From contig CAAEFC010000010.1 of NCBI GenBank assembly GCA_900755065.1, positions 1 through 18,841 of the forward strand: DNA of 18,841 bases, in the 5' to 3' direction. Below the pieces are notes generated by a model. That model ran no database searches. It was not told the DNA's origin and saw only the letters and a list, made by a program, of their open reading frames with translations. A program made the position numbers and the translations under genes. Shown in pieces: positions 7,394 through 14,367 of the stretch (position 1 is its first letter; the number at the start of each line of letters is the position of its first letter). The DNA is from Bacilli bacterium. GTDB taxonomy: Bacteria; Bacillota_I; Bacilli_A; RFN20; CAG-449.

Positions 7394-8383
7394 ATGAAAT
7401 TATTCGGAAAAATTATGAAAGGAATCGGTCTTTCTCTGGTCGGTCTTCTGGCTCTGTTTGTCGTCGTTTGCTTTACTTTGTCTTCCCTGAAACCGGTGAT
7501 TTTCAAAGAATTTTTCTCCGGAAGTCAGGAGATGATCGCCATACCGGGCTTGTCGGAAAAATACGTGGTGCAGGGACTGGCTTACAGCGATCAGGAGAAA
7601 ACGTATCTTTTCTGCGGCTATATGACCGATAAAAAGAATTCCCGGATTTATATCACAAGCGACGGGGAAGAGGTCAAAACGCTTCTTCTTCAAAAAGAAA
7701 ACGGGGATCCGTACACCGGCCACGCCGGCGGAATTTCCGTCTCGGGAAAGCGAGTGTTCATCTCCAACGCCGGAAAGATCTTTTATCTTTCTCTGGATAC
7801 GCTGATGAATGCAGAGGATCGTACGTCCGTTTCGTTTGAAGGGGAATTTTCCGTCAACAACCGGGCTTCGTTCACTTACGCCGATGAAACGTATCTTCTC
7901 GTCGGCGAATACTACGATTCTTCTTCCAAGAGTTATGCGACGGACGAATCGCATCATTTTGAAGTGGCGGGCGGAAAAAAGCAGCGCGCGATCTGCTCGG
8001 CGTACAAAATCGATCTTTCGGAAGAAAGCGGAATCAAGGAGAATACGCCTGCCTTTATTCTTTCATTGCCGGATTATGCGCAAGGGATCGCCCTGACTTC
8101 ATCGGGAAAAGTCGTCGTTTCCTGCTCGCACGGGATTTCCTTTTCCGCGCTGAACATCTACTCGGCGCCGGATTTCACGAAACCCGATGCGACCTTAAAC
8201 GGCGTGCCGGTCTTCTATCTCGACGATGAATCGAAAGAGAAAAAGGTCGCTATGCCGCCGATGAGCGAAGATATCGACTATGCCGGAGGGCAAGTTCTCG
8301 TCAACTTCGAGTCGGCCTCGAAAAAGTACAAAGAGTTCAATCTCTGGCAATCGAAATCGGTCATGGGATACGCCGTCGACTGA
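7394..8383 (+). CDS. Unrecognised exported or membrane-anchored protein, beta-propeller-like
   Basis: 329 residues from ATG 7394. This start is chosen because CGGAGG lies about 5 bases upstream; the frame stays open upstream through the promoter, so earlier ATGs cannot be used. One hydrophobic segment (about residues 9-30) is an uncleaved signal anchor or signal peptide with no convincing lipobox. The rest shows repeated short beta strands with the rhythm seen in propeller proteins (KYVVQGLAYSDQEKTYLFCGY, SRIYITSDG, GHAGGISVSGKRVFISN, GKIFYLSLDTL, AQGIALTSSGKVVVS, SALNIYSAP). There is no catalytic motif I can name. It is divergent from the GH16 gene and shares its 160-base promoter region, so it may be co-regulated. 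The propeller assignment is from the repeat pattern only. Confidence 0.8.
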   Translation: MKLFGKIMKGIGLSLVGLLALFVVVCFTLSSLKPVIFKEFFSGSQEMIAIPGLSEKYVVQGLAYSDQEKTYLFCGYMTDKKNSRIYITSDGEEVKTLLLQKENGDPYTGHAGGISVSGKRVFISNAGKIFYLSLDTLMNAEDRTSVSFEGEFSVNNRASFTYADETYLLVGEYYDSSSKSYATDESHHFEVAGGKKQRAICSAYKIDLSEESGIKENTPAFILSLPDYAQGIALTSSGKVVVSCSHGISFSALNIYSAPDFTKPDATLNGVPVFYLDDESKEKKVAMPPMSEDIDYAGGQVLVNFESASKKYKEFNLWQSKSVMGYAVD

Positions 8384-8451
8384 GAAAGAGCGTAGACCGT
8401 CAATTGGAAGAAACCCGGTCGGAAAAAGGGAAAAAATTCGATATAATTTTA

Positions 8452-8480
8452 TTGATAAGCGCAAAAGATAGTGCTATCAT
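8452..8480 (+). promoter_or_regulatory. Promoter of the repeat lipoprotein gene
   Basis: TTGATA (8452-8457), 17-base spacer, TATCAT (8475-8480) with TGC directly before it (extended -10). It gives a leader of about 30 bases before ATG 8517. Confidence 0.75.
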
Positions 8481-8516
8481 TATCGTGTCAATTTTATGGA
8501 GGTAGACATTCATTTT

Positions 8517-9527
8517 ATGAAAAAAACAAAGTTATTGTTGCTTTCTTCTCTGTTAGTTGCGGGATCGTTGGTATCCTGCGGCGGTAACAGCAACAAGGAA
8601 GAAGAAATTACTTTCGGCTTCGGCTATTCGACTTCGTTCGCCGAATCGCACGGAACCTGGCAGTTGGACGCGACGGTCGTCGCTGCGGCGTTTGACAAAG
8701 ACGGAAAAGTGATCGACGCCCGTGCCGATGTCACGCAGGTCAAGTTTGCCGTTGCCGCAGGCGAAACGGAAGGAAGTTACGTCGTCAGCGCGACTTCGGG
8801 CGACAAGTCCAAACTCGAACTGGGAACCGACTACAACATGCTGGAGTCTTCGGAAATCGGCAAAGAAGTGTACGAACAGATCGAAAGTTGGGCCGATTGG
8901 ACGGTCGGAAAAACGGCTTCCGAAATCAAAGGTGCCGACGGCACTAACGGAGAATGCGGTTCCGGCGTTTCCATTTCCACGAATGCGTTCGGCGCGGCTC
9001 TCGACAATGCGTATTCCAAAAAATACTCGCTTAAAGTTTCCTCGACCAAAGACCTCAAAGTCGGCGTCGGCATGGTAAACGGCGGTGTCTGGGAAGGCGA
9101 AGGTTCGCTTTACGTCGCCGGCGCGTTGACCGACGGATCGAAAGTGCTGACGAGTTACGTCGATAGTCTGACCTATCTTCCGAGTTCGACCGACGGAACG
9201 ACCGTTACGCTGAAAACCGAAAGTTACGGAAGCGAAAACAAATACACGGTGAATGCCGATGAAGGACAGGCGATCAAATCCAAGAGAGATCTGGGCGCTC
9301 TGTACGGAATGGCCGGTTCCAGCCCGATCGGCGCCGAATACGACGCGCAATGCCTGAGTCTGGACACCTACTTCACCGGAAAGACGCTGTCCGAAGCGGC
9401 GGCCGTGGCGAGCGATGCCGAGATCAGCGGCGTCACTATCACGCAAGACGGAATCGTCAATGCTTCCAAAGAAGCCATTGCGTACTCGGTCAAAGACGTG
9501 ATCACCGACAAACCGGTTTCCAAATAA
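8517..9527 (+). CDS. Two-repeat extracellular lipoprotein of unknown function
   Basis: 336 residues from ATG 8517. The ATG at 8496 is in frame but has no ribosome site, whereas GGAGGT (8498-8503) precedes 8517 and a lipoprotein signal follows (LVSC, Cys21). The mature protein consists of two related halves, about residues 32-166 and 181-324. Each has a beta-rich part with D-x-D-G-K-V or T-D-G-S-K-V, then a K-x-x-LG-x-x-Y-x-M...SS-x-IG-x-E element, an aromatic segment ending in GKT, and a final (S/T)I-(S/T) strand and helix. I recognise this element from clostridial surface lipoproteins of unnamed function, recalled rather than searched. It lacks the SGAT flavinylation motif. It converges on the apbE/NusG-II/Gx operon, so it may be an outside partner of that redox system, but this is inference. 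Confidence 0.82.
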   Translation: MKKTKLLLLSSLLVAGSLVSCGGNSNKEEEITFGFGYSTSFAESHGTWQLDATVVAAAFDKDGKVIDARADVTQVKFAVAAGETEGSYVVSATSGDKSKLELGTDYNMLESSEIGKEVYEQIESWADWTVGKTASEIKGADGTNGECGSGVSISTNAFGAALDNAYSKKYSLKVSSTKDLKVGVGMVNGGVWEGEGSLYVAGALTDGSKVLTSYVDSLTYLPSSTDGTTVTLKTESYGSENKYTVNADEGQAIKSKRDLGALYGMAGSSPIGAEYDAQCLSLDTYFTGKTLSEAAAVASDAEISGVTITQDGIVNASKEAIAYSVKDVITDKPVSK

Positions 9528-9540
9528 GCACGGAAAAAGG

Positions 9541-9568
9541 AAAACTGCGGAAATTCCGCAGTTTTTTT
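9541..9568 (+). terminator. Rho-independent terminator after the repeat lipoprotein gene
   Basis: Stem CTGCGGA (9545-9551) / TCCGCAG (9555-9561) with a 3-base loop, flanked by AAAA before and seven T after. On the minus strand it is followed by TTTT then CC, so it may also weakly end the Gx operon; no other clear terminator was seen for that operon. Confidence 0.9.
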
Positions 9569-9645
9569 GTGCCGTTAATGGAAGAACCGGGTTTTGAAAA
9601 ATCAACTTGACGAAAAATTCGCGAAACAGAAAGCCGGAAATACCG

Positions 9646-10188
9646 TCATTCTTGGACGATAAAACCGATGTGCTTATCGAATTTCGTCAGAACCAGAGAA
9701 GTCACCGAAGCGGTCAGCGCACCCGTGACGACGCCGGAAAGCATCAGAATCGGCAGATAGAGCAACAAACCGACGGAAGAGTAAATGAAGATCACGGCGA
9801 TGATCTGACCGACGCCGTGAAAGACCGCGCAGGCGCAGGAGAGACCGAAAATGGAAAACCGTTTGAAGAGGTAAAGTAATAGCGCGATCAGAGAAGAGGC
9901 CAGCCAGCCGGAAAGTGAGAGCATGAAACTGACCGAGAAAAGACCGGTTCGCAATAAACCGACGATCAGGACGCGGAGAAACCCGATAGCGAGGTATTCT
10001 TTCGGCGAATAGTAATAGAGAAGAACGAGGCCGATCGTGTTGGCCAATCCGAGACGGATTCCGGGAACCACGCCCGGAAGCGGAATCAGCGATTCGACGA
10101 AGTTGAGAATGATGCCCATTGCCAGAAAGACGCTTAACTGGGTCAGTTTCCGGATTCTTTCCGATGAATTAAACTTCTTTCTTTTCAT
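9646..10188 (-). CDS. Gx transporter family membrane protein (EetB-like)
   Basis: 180 residues, almost entirely hydrophobic with about five TM segments. The N-terminal block LSVFLAMGIILNFVESLIPLPGVVPGIRLGLANTIGLVLLYY is diagnostic of the Pfam family once called heptaprenyl diphosphate synthase component I, now Gx transporter: N-F-V-E-S, then P-G-x-R-L-G-L-A-N. The fold is related to ECF-type S components. Members are paired with NusG-domain-II proteins and are found in flavin-based extracellular electron transfer loci (EetB) and beside rnf genes. It is the last gene of the apbE operon and its start lies 20 bases inside the previous gene. Expected role: membrane part of an electron or precursor transfer step linked to extracytosolic flavin chemistry. 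The exact substrate is not known. Confidence 0.9.
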   Translation of the reverse strand: MKRKKFNSSERIRKLTQLSVFLAMGIILNFVESLIPLPGVVPGIRLGLANTIGLVLLYYYSPKEYLAIGFLRVLIVGLLRTGLFSVSFMLSLSGWLASSLIALLLYLFKRFSIFGLSCACAVFHGVGQIIAVIFIYSSVGLLLYLPILMLSGVVTGALTASVTSLVLTKFDKHIGFIVQE

Positions 10189-10621
10189 AAAACACCGCTC
10201 CTATGATTTCATCGCCGTCGCCTTTTTCCGATTCGATGACCACGCGCACGTCGTTGGGAATGCAGACGATCGGCAGATTGGCGATATTGACCCAGCCCTG
10301 TTTTTCGCAATCGTGATTCGGACAGGTGATGCCTTCGACCCGGATGCCCTTATCGGGATCGACGTAAATCGTAAAATCGCCCAGCAGGCGGGGATAATCT
10401 TCTTTTCGGAGAACAATTTCGATCGTTTCGCTTAAATCGCTCAGCGCGTATCGGTACTCTTCCAGCAGGACGTTCTGATGATAGACGGAAACATATTTCC
10501 GGGAAGAAAACGGATTGTTCGTCAGCAAGACGGCGACCATCAGACCGATCGCGGCGATCAGACTTCCGGCGATTACGAAAATATCGGCGATCCGGAATCG
10601 CAAACTGAAATTTCTACGCAT
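10169..10621 (-). CDS. NusG domain II-containing membrane-anchored protein (EetA-like)
   Basis: 150 residues. One N-terminal TM segment (about 11-33) anchors an extracytoplasmic beta domain. The C-terminal half carries the family signature: GITCPNHDCEKQGWV, then IVCIPNDVRVVI, with C100, C105 and C120, which match the conserved cysteines of NusG domain II proteins. Despite the name, these stand-alone exported forms are not transcription factors. They occur with Gx transporters and ApbE in redox loci. The gene overlaps the end of apbE by 8 bases and the next gene by 20, so translation is coupled; no good ribosome site is seen of its own. Whether the cysteines bind metal or form disulfides cannot be judged here. 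Confidence 0.9.
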   Translation of the reverse strand: MRRNFSLRFRIADIFVIAGSLIAAIGLMVAVLLTNNPFSSRKYVSVYHQNVLLEEYRYALSDLSETIEIVLRKEDYPRLLGDFTIYVDPDKGIRVEGITCPNHDCEKQGWVNIANLPIVCIPNDVRVVIESEKGDGDEIIGAVFYEKKEV

Positions 10622-11909
10622 AGGCTACGTTGAACTCTTTTTTCGCGATCGTGACGGCGTCTTTGAATTCTTCGTTGATCGTAATCGAAAGGTTGTCCGC
10701 ATCGTCGATGTCGATGAAGATGAGATTCAGATCGCAGTCATATTTTTCGATCAATTCGCGACGGAATTTCAGTCCGTCCTCCAACGGGAGATTGACGAAC
10801 GCGGTGGAAAGCGCGTCCAGTTCCGCATTGGATAAATCCTTGGAGACGAGGCTTACGCTGGCGTGTTCCTGACTGCATTCTCCGGTAAACGGGTCGATGA
10901 TGTGATGGCGGTAGATTTTTTTCGATGTTTCAGGATCGGTGAAGATATACGAACGGCCGTTGGTATAATTTCCCGACGTGGAAAGGGCGTAATCGAAATC
11001 GAGAGTGATCGAAACGGCGACCTCTTGCGAATAGAGTTTGCTTCGCGGATCGACGATGCTGATCTTCTGATAACCCTTATCGATATAATCCGGCGCGGAT
11101 AGCGAAGTGATGCTGCTCGAACCGGAATTCAGATAACCGTGCGTATAGCCGTTTTCGATCAGTTCGGCTTTCAGTAAATCGGTAGCGAATCCTTTGGCGA
11201 TACCTCCCGAAGTGATGACCGGGCGGTAAGGATCGTCCGTATTCTCACGGGGCAGGAGCGTGCCGTCCGAAGTAAACGTATCCCCGATCGAATGAAAGAC
11301 GACCGTTTTCCGTTCATCGTCGAATTCCAGCATCGTTCCGATCTCTTCGATCGTCGGCACGGCGTCTCTGAGGCGAAGCATTTCCTCTTTCTGGGATTCG
11401 CTGAAATACGGGTCGAGTTCGTTGACCGGATCCAGATCGTTGACCCGATCGAGAATTTCGTCCCAGAAGGAAGTCAGATTGCCCATGAAAAAGTTAAAAT
11501 AGCCGTTCGTTTTGATCGTCATGTCGTATCCGCTTTTTAAAAGAGCGTACAGTTCGTCGTCGCAGGGGACGGCTTCGCCGGTGCCGTAAGCGTCGTTGAT
11601 CGTTTTGACATTGGTGATCAAATTCTTTTCGTCGTCGAAATACGAATAATGCCGGTCGAAAATCCGGTGCAGGCGAATGACGGACTGGCGGTAAAGGGAA
11701 GAAAGGCGATTTTCGAAGTCGTCGTCCGCATCGTCGTTTGTATAGTAATTCAGTTTCATCTGCGTATTGAACGGAATGACGTACTGATTGTTGCTGGTCG
11801 GAATGAAGTCGTTGACGGTAAAGGAAATCCACTGACCGCGCGATCCGCCCGAGCATGAAAAAAGAAGCGGAATACAGAGAAACAGACCGAGTCTCGCCGA
11901 TTTTTTCAT
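10614..11909 (-). CDS. apbE: ApbE family FAD:protein FMN transferase, lipoprotein
   Basis: 431 residues from ATG 11909. The frame is open to 11963, but AAAGGA lies 8 bases before 11909 and a lipoprotein signal follows (LLFSC, Cys19), so the shorter form is chosen. Family motifs are present: SGGIAKGFA (234-242), LNSGSSSI (260-267), HHIIDPFTG (335-343) and LDALSTA (364-370), which supply the FAD-binding and Mg2+-binding residues. The enzyme acts outside the membrane, splitting FAD and attaching FMN to a Thr or Ser of proteins such as RnfD and RnfG. Clear acceptor sites exist in the adjacent rnf operon (both in rnfD). It heads an operon with the NusG-II and Gx genes. It is longer than the usual roughly 330-residue core, mainly by an insertion around residues 150-230. 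Confidence 0.95.
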   Translation of the reverse strand: MKKSARLGLFLCIPLLFSCSGGSRGQWISFTVNDFIPTSNNQYVIPFNTQMKLNYYTNDDADDDFENRLSSLYRQSVIRLHRIFDRHYSYFDDEKNLITNVKTINDAYGTGEAVPCDDELYALLKSGYDMTIKTNGYFNFFMGNLTSFWDEILDRVNDLDPVNELDPYFSESQKEEMLRLRDAVPTIEEIGTMLEFDDERKTVVFHSIGDTFTSDGTLLPRENTDDPYRPVITSGGIAKGFATDLLKAELIENGYTHGYLNSGSSSITSLSAPDYIDKGYQKISIVDPRSKLYSQEVAVSITLDFDYALSTSGNYTNGRSYIFTDPETSKKIYRHHIIDPFTGECSQEHASVSLVSKDLSNAELDALSTAFVNLPLEDGLKFRRELIEKYDCDLNLIFIDIDDADNLSITINEEFKDAVTIAKKEFNVAYA

Positions 11910-11934
11910 TGCCGTCATCCTTTCTGTCATTCCT

Positions 11935-11963
11935 ATTTTAATGAAAGATCGGGGAAAATACAA
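11935..11963 (-). promoter_or_regulatory. Promoter of the apbE operon
   Basis: On the minus strand TTGTAT (11963-11958), 17-base spacer, TAAAAT (11940-11935) in the shared ATTAAAATAG context. It leaves a leader of about 20 bases before ATG 11909. No riboswitch can fit. Confidence 0.65.
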
Positions 11964-11971
11964 TACAAATC

Positions 11972-12003
11972 AAAAAGAGCGGCATTTTGCGAGAAAATAC
12001 CGC
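11972..12003 (-). terminator. Rho-independent terminator of the rnf operon
   Basis: On the minus strand the arms GCGG/CCGC and ATTTT/AAAAT pair around a 5-base loop with one mismatch, then TCTTTTTG. It begins 18 bases after the rnfB stop. It marks the true end of the operon and argues that the short rnfB is not followed by a missing second half. Confidence 0.85.
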
Positions 12004-12021
12004 CCGAAATCGGCGTAAAGA

Positions 12022-12336
12022 TTATTTGACGTCCAGCGTCGAACCGTCCGGACCCGGCGTCTCTTTCAGGTACTGCCGGATTTTTTCCTTGGCCTCCGCT
12101 TTCGAAACGCGGCAAGGGGTCAGACTCGCCGACTCGCCTTTGACGATCGCCGAAGCGAATCCGGAACAGCCCGGATAACCGCATCCGCCGCAATTGGCGC
12201 CCGGAAGCAGTTTCGTCACCTCTTCAATGCGCGGATCTTCCTGAACGCGAAGGAATTTATCGCCGAGAGCAAGACCGAATCCGAGTACGGCGCTGATGGC
12301 GAGGCTGATTCCCATCGCAATTAAAATTTCAATCAT
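12022..12336 (-). CDS. rnfB: RnfB, short form lacking the ferredoxin domain
   Basis: 104 residues. The N-terminal TM segment (about 4-26) and the following Fe-S domain are normal: GANCGGCGYPGCSGFASAIVKGE, with C49, C52, C57 and, further on, C75 to hold one [4Fe-4S] cluster. RnfB proteins normally continue for another 90-200 residues carrying at least two further [4Fe-4S] clusters of ferredoxin type, which receive electrons from soluble ferredoxin. Here the chain ends about 29 residues after C75, and a terminator follows within 20 bases. No ferredoxin-like coding is seen in any frame of the 112-base gap to apbE. The ribosome site GGAGAGG is good, and the start overlaps the small Cys protein gene by 8 bases. 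It is either a natural minimal RnfB or a deletion; another protein would have to supply the lost clusters. Confidence 0.9.
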   Translation of the reverse strand: MIEILIAMGISLAISAVLGFGLALGDKFLRVQEDPRIEEVTKLLPGANCGGCGYPGCSGFASAIVKGESASLTPCRVSKAEAKEKIRQYLKETPGPDGSTLDVK

Positions 12337-12544
12337 TTTTTTCCTCTCCTTCTTTTTGTTCTTGTTTTTTGTCCGGATGGCGGGAGCATTCGACCAGTTG
12401 GCAACCTTCGCAATCCGGCGTTTCGCATCCGTCGGGTTTTTTGGTTCGTTTGTTCAGAAGATACGTTCCGACGAACAGGGCAATGCACAGAAGCACCACC
12501 CCGACGGAAACGAGAACCTGCCCGATATCGCTCAGGAGCATCAT
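12329..12544 (-). CDS. Small Cys-rich single-pass membrane protein within the rnf operon
   Basis: 71 residues; not a known Rnf subunit. One TM segment (about 8-30) is followed by a basic stretch NKRTKKPD that should lie inside the cell, then GCETPDCEGCQLVECSRH with C40, C45, C48 and C53 (C-x4-C-x2-C-x4-C), then a highly charged K/E tail. Four cysteines in this spacing could hold an Fe-S cluster or zinc. The topology resembles small FeoB-associated Cys-rich membrane proteins, but it sits between rnfA and rnfB. Its ATG shares one base with the rnfA stop (TGATG) and its end overlaps rnfB by 8 bases, so it is tightly co-translated with both. Because RnfB here lacks its ferredoxin clusters, a role in passing electrons to Rnf is an attractive but untested guess. 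Confidence 0.85.
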   Translation of the reverse strand: MMLLSDIGQVLVSVGVVLLCIALFVGTYLLNKRTKKPDGCETPDCEGCQLVECSRHPDKKQEQKEGEEKND

Positions 12545-13122
12545 CAGAAACTGAATCCGCTGAAAGCCATAAAGGCCATTGCCATTAAGCCGGCTGTAAT
12601 CAAGGCGATCGCGTTGCCCTTGAAGGCTTTCGGCATATTCTGCGCATTGTCAAGGCGCGTCCGGATATGCGAGAAGATGACGATGACGAGCATATAACCG
12701 ATCGAAATGCTCAAAGCGTACACGAGCGTTTCCAGAAGGTTGTATTCTCTGGATACCAGATCGAGACAGACTTGGAGAACGACGCAGTTGGTAGTAATGA
12801 GCGGGAGATAGACGCCCAGCGACTTGTAAAGACCCGGCACGTATTTTTTCAGGAAAAATTCCAGCAACTGGACAAACGAGGCGATGACCAGAATGAAGAC
12901 GACCAGTTCGAGATAGTCGGCTAATCCCAGAAGAACCAGCAGTTTATCCAATCCGTAGCAGAGTAACGAAGACAGCACGACGACGGCGGTCAGGGCGAGA
13001 CCCATTCCGATCGCGTTCGACGGCTTCTTGGACACGCCCAGAAACGGACAGATGCCCAGAAAACGGGATAAGATGATATTGCTGCCGAACAGAGCAGCGA
13101 AGGCGATTCCGAATAATTCCAT
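12544..13122 (-). CDS. rnfA: RnfA, ion-translocating oxidoreductase membrane subunit
   Basis: 192 residues, normal length, six TM segments. The signature FGSNIILSRFLGICPFLGVSK at residues 12-32 contains C25, and TTNCVVLQVCL holds C113. In the Rnf/Nqr family these two cysteines, with the equivalent pair in RnfE, hold an iron-sulfur centre inside the membrane between the two inversely oriented subunits. The end, KAFKGNAIALITAGLMAMAFMAFSGF, is also typical. It follows rnfE by 13 bases and shares one base with the small Cys protein gene. All expected key residues are present, which suggests the core of the complex is functional. Confidence 0.97.
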   Translation of the reverse strand: MELFGIAFAALFGSNIILSRFLGICPFLGVSKKPSNAIGMGLALTAVVVLSSLLCYGLDKLLVLLGLADYLELVVFILVIASFVQLLEFFLKKYVPGLYKSLGVYLPLITTNCVVLQVCLDLVSREYNLLETLVYALSISIGYMLVIVIFSHIRTRLDNAQNMPKAFKGNAIALITAGLMAMAFMAFSGFSF

Positions 13123-13135
13123 CAGTCAGTTCCTC

Positions 13136-13783
13136 CTATTTACTTTCTGCGGCAACTTTTTTTGCGGCAGATTTTGTATTTTTGATCGCATTCATCACAC
13201 AGGTGTAGAGGGCGACGACCAGTCCCAGCGCGATAAACGCGCCGGAATTCGATGCGAACAGGGAAATCGTATAGGCTTTCGGAATGATCGTTACGCTGGA
13301 ACCGCCCCAGGAGAGGGCGCCGGTGCCGATCAGTTCGCGGAAGAGCGCGACGACGATGATCGCCGCGGCAAAGCCGCAGGCATAGCCGAGCGCGTCGAAG
13401 ATCGAATCGACCACGCCGTTTTTACTGGCAAAGGATTCGGCGCGTCCGAGAATGATGCAGTTGACGACGATCAGCGAGATGAAGGACCCCAGAGCCTGAT
13501 AGACGTCGTACGGCAGATAAGCGTGGAAGATCATGTCGACGATCGAAACCAGCGTCGCGATGATGATGATGTACACCGGAATGCGGACTTCGTTCGGGAC
13601 GATCTTCCGGATCAGAGAAATGATCACGTTGGAAAGAAGCAGAACAGCCAGAACGCAAAGCGACATGTAGATGGCGTGTTCGATCGTGTCGGTCGTTCCT
13701 AACGCCGGACACATTCCCAAGAAGATGACGAGGGTCGGATTTTCGTAAATCAGACCGTTCAGAAAGATTTTCAACTTTTTCAC
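13136..13783 (-). CDS. rnfE: RnfE, ion-translocating oxidoreductase membrane subunit
   Basis: 215 residues, normal length, six TM segments. The opening FLNGLIYENPTLVIFLGMCPALGTT and the later LIVVNCIILGRAESFAS are family signatures; C25 and C109 are the membrane iron-sulfur ligands that pair with those of RnfA. It lies 12 bases after rnfG and 13 before rnfA. The C-terminus has a lysine-rich tail (about 200-215) expected on the cytoplasmic side. Nothing unusual is seen. Confidence 0.97.
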   Translation of the reverse strand: MKKLKIFLNGLIYENPTLVIFLGMCPALGTTDTIEHAIYMSLCVLAVLLLSNVIISLIRKIVPNEVRIPVYIIIIATLVSIVDMIFHAYLPYDVYQALGSFISLIVVNCIILGRAESFASKNGVVDSIFDALGYACGFAAAIIVVALFRELIGTGALSWGGSSVTIIPKAYTISLFASNSGAFIALGLVVALYTCVMNAIKNTKSAAKKVAAESK

Positions 13784-13795
13784 GATATCGTCCTC

Positions 13796-14353
13796 CTAGC
13801 CTTGATAATCGGGAATACTCTGGTATTCCGAGAGATAGTCGACCGAGCAGGCGGATACGGCCTTGCTCACGGCCGCGTAAGTGATCGACGATCCGGTTGT
13901 CGCTTTACCGGCTTCCAGATCGGAAAGACGGTCTCCGCCGTTGTCGCCTTTCAGCCAGTTCATGAAACTGCTGCCCGCCGCGCTTTCGCCGTGTCCGATT
14001 TCCTCGTAGTGGTGCGGCGCGCCGTCGCTGAACGAAACGGTGAATTTGATCGGATTGCTCTTTCCGGCGTATCCGACCGCTTCGCAGGTGTAAATCGTGC
14101 CGATGTACGCATTGCTTGAATCGTATGCGTACGCTTTCGCGGTGATGCCCGCGGCGGTGAGTTCGCTACTCAGGGTATCGACGTCGGTGCGGTGAGCCAG
14201 ATTTTCAAAATGGGCGATAAACGCCGCGTTGGCTCTTTTTTCTTCGTCTGCGGCGATCTTGTCGGACGTGAAGTAATGGGTCAAAGACAGAACGCCGCCG
14301 CAAAGACAGCCGACGATACCGAGAAACAGAGGAAGTTTAATTAGTTTGTTCAT
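13796..14353 (-). CDS. rnfG: RnfG, FMN-binding subunit with a degenerate flavinylation motif
   Basis: 185 residues. One N-terminal TM segment (about 6-27) and an extracytoplasmic domain match RnfG in length, layout and operon position. In normal RnfG the FMN acceptor lies in D-x-x-(S/T)-G-A-T. Here the matching site reads KATTGSSIT (150-158): the Asp is Lys150, the Ala is Ser155, and the acceptor Thr is Ser156. The upstream E-T-P-G-x-G motif is also altered (HGESAAGSSF, 121-130). The protein may be flavinylated on serine, which ApbE can accept in some cases, or it may have lost its flavin. The second possibility fits with the intact RnfG-like domain fused to RnfD just upstream. Confidence 0.88.
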   Translation of the reverse strand: MNKLIKLPLFLGIVGCLCGGVLSLTHYFTSDKIAADEEKRANAAFIAHFENLAHRTDVDTLSSELTAAGITAKAYAYDSSNAYIGTIYTCEAVGYAGKSNPIKFTVSFSDGAPHHYEEIGHGESAAGSSFMNWLKGDNGGDRLSDLEAGKATTGSSITYAAVSKAVSACSVDYLSEYQSIPDYQG

Positions 14354-14367
14354 TGTTCGCTGACCTC

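Noticed and set aside
8395..8420. Hairpin GACCG / CGGTC after the gene at 7394 as a terminator
   Set aside because: The stem is only five bases with a 16-base loop, and no T run follows on either strand.
9511..9520. AAACCGGTTT palindrome near the end of the repeat lipoprotein gene as a LacI operator
   Set aside because: It is inside coding sequence, the outer arms do not match, and it is not near a promoter.
8553..9605. 350-codon minus-strand open frame opposite the repeat lipoprotein
   Set aside because: It would run through the terminator at 9541-9568 and has no signal or domain, whereas the plus strand has a promoter, ribosome site and lipobox.
11933..12193. Possible continuation of rnfB in another frame, giving a missing ferredoxin half
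   Set aside because: The alternative frame shows no Cys-x2-Cys-x2-Cys ferredoxin motif, and a terminator lies between it and apbE.
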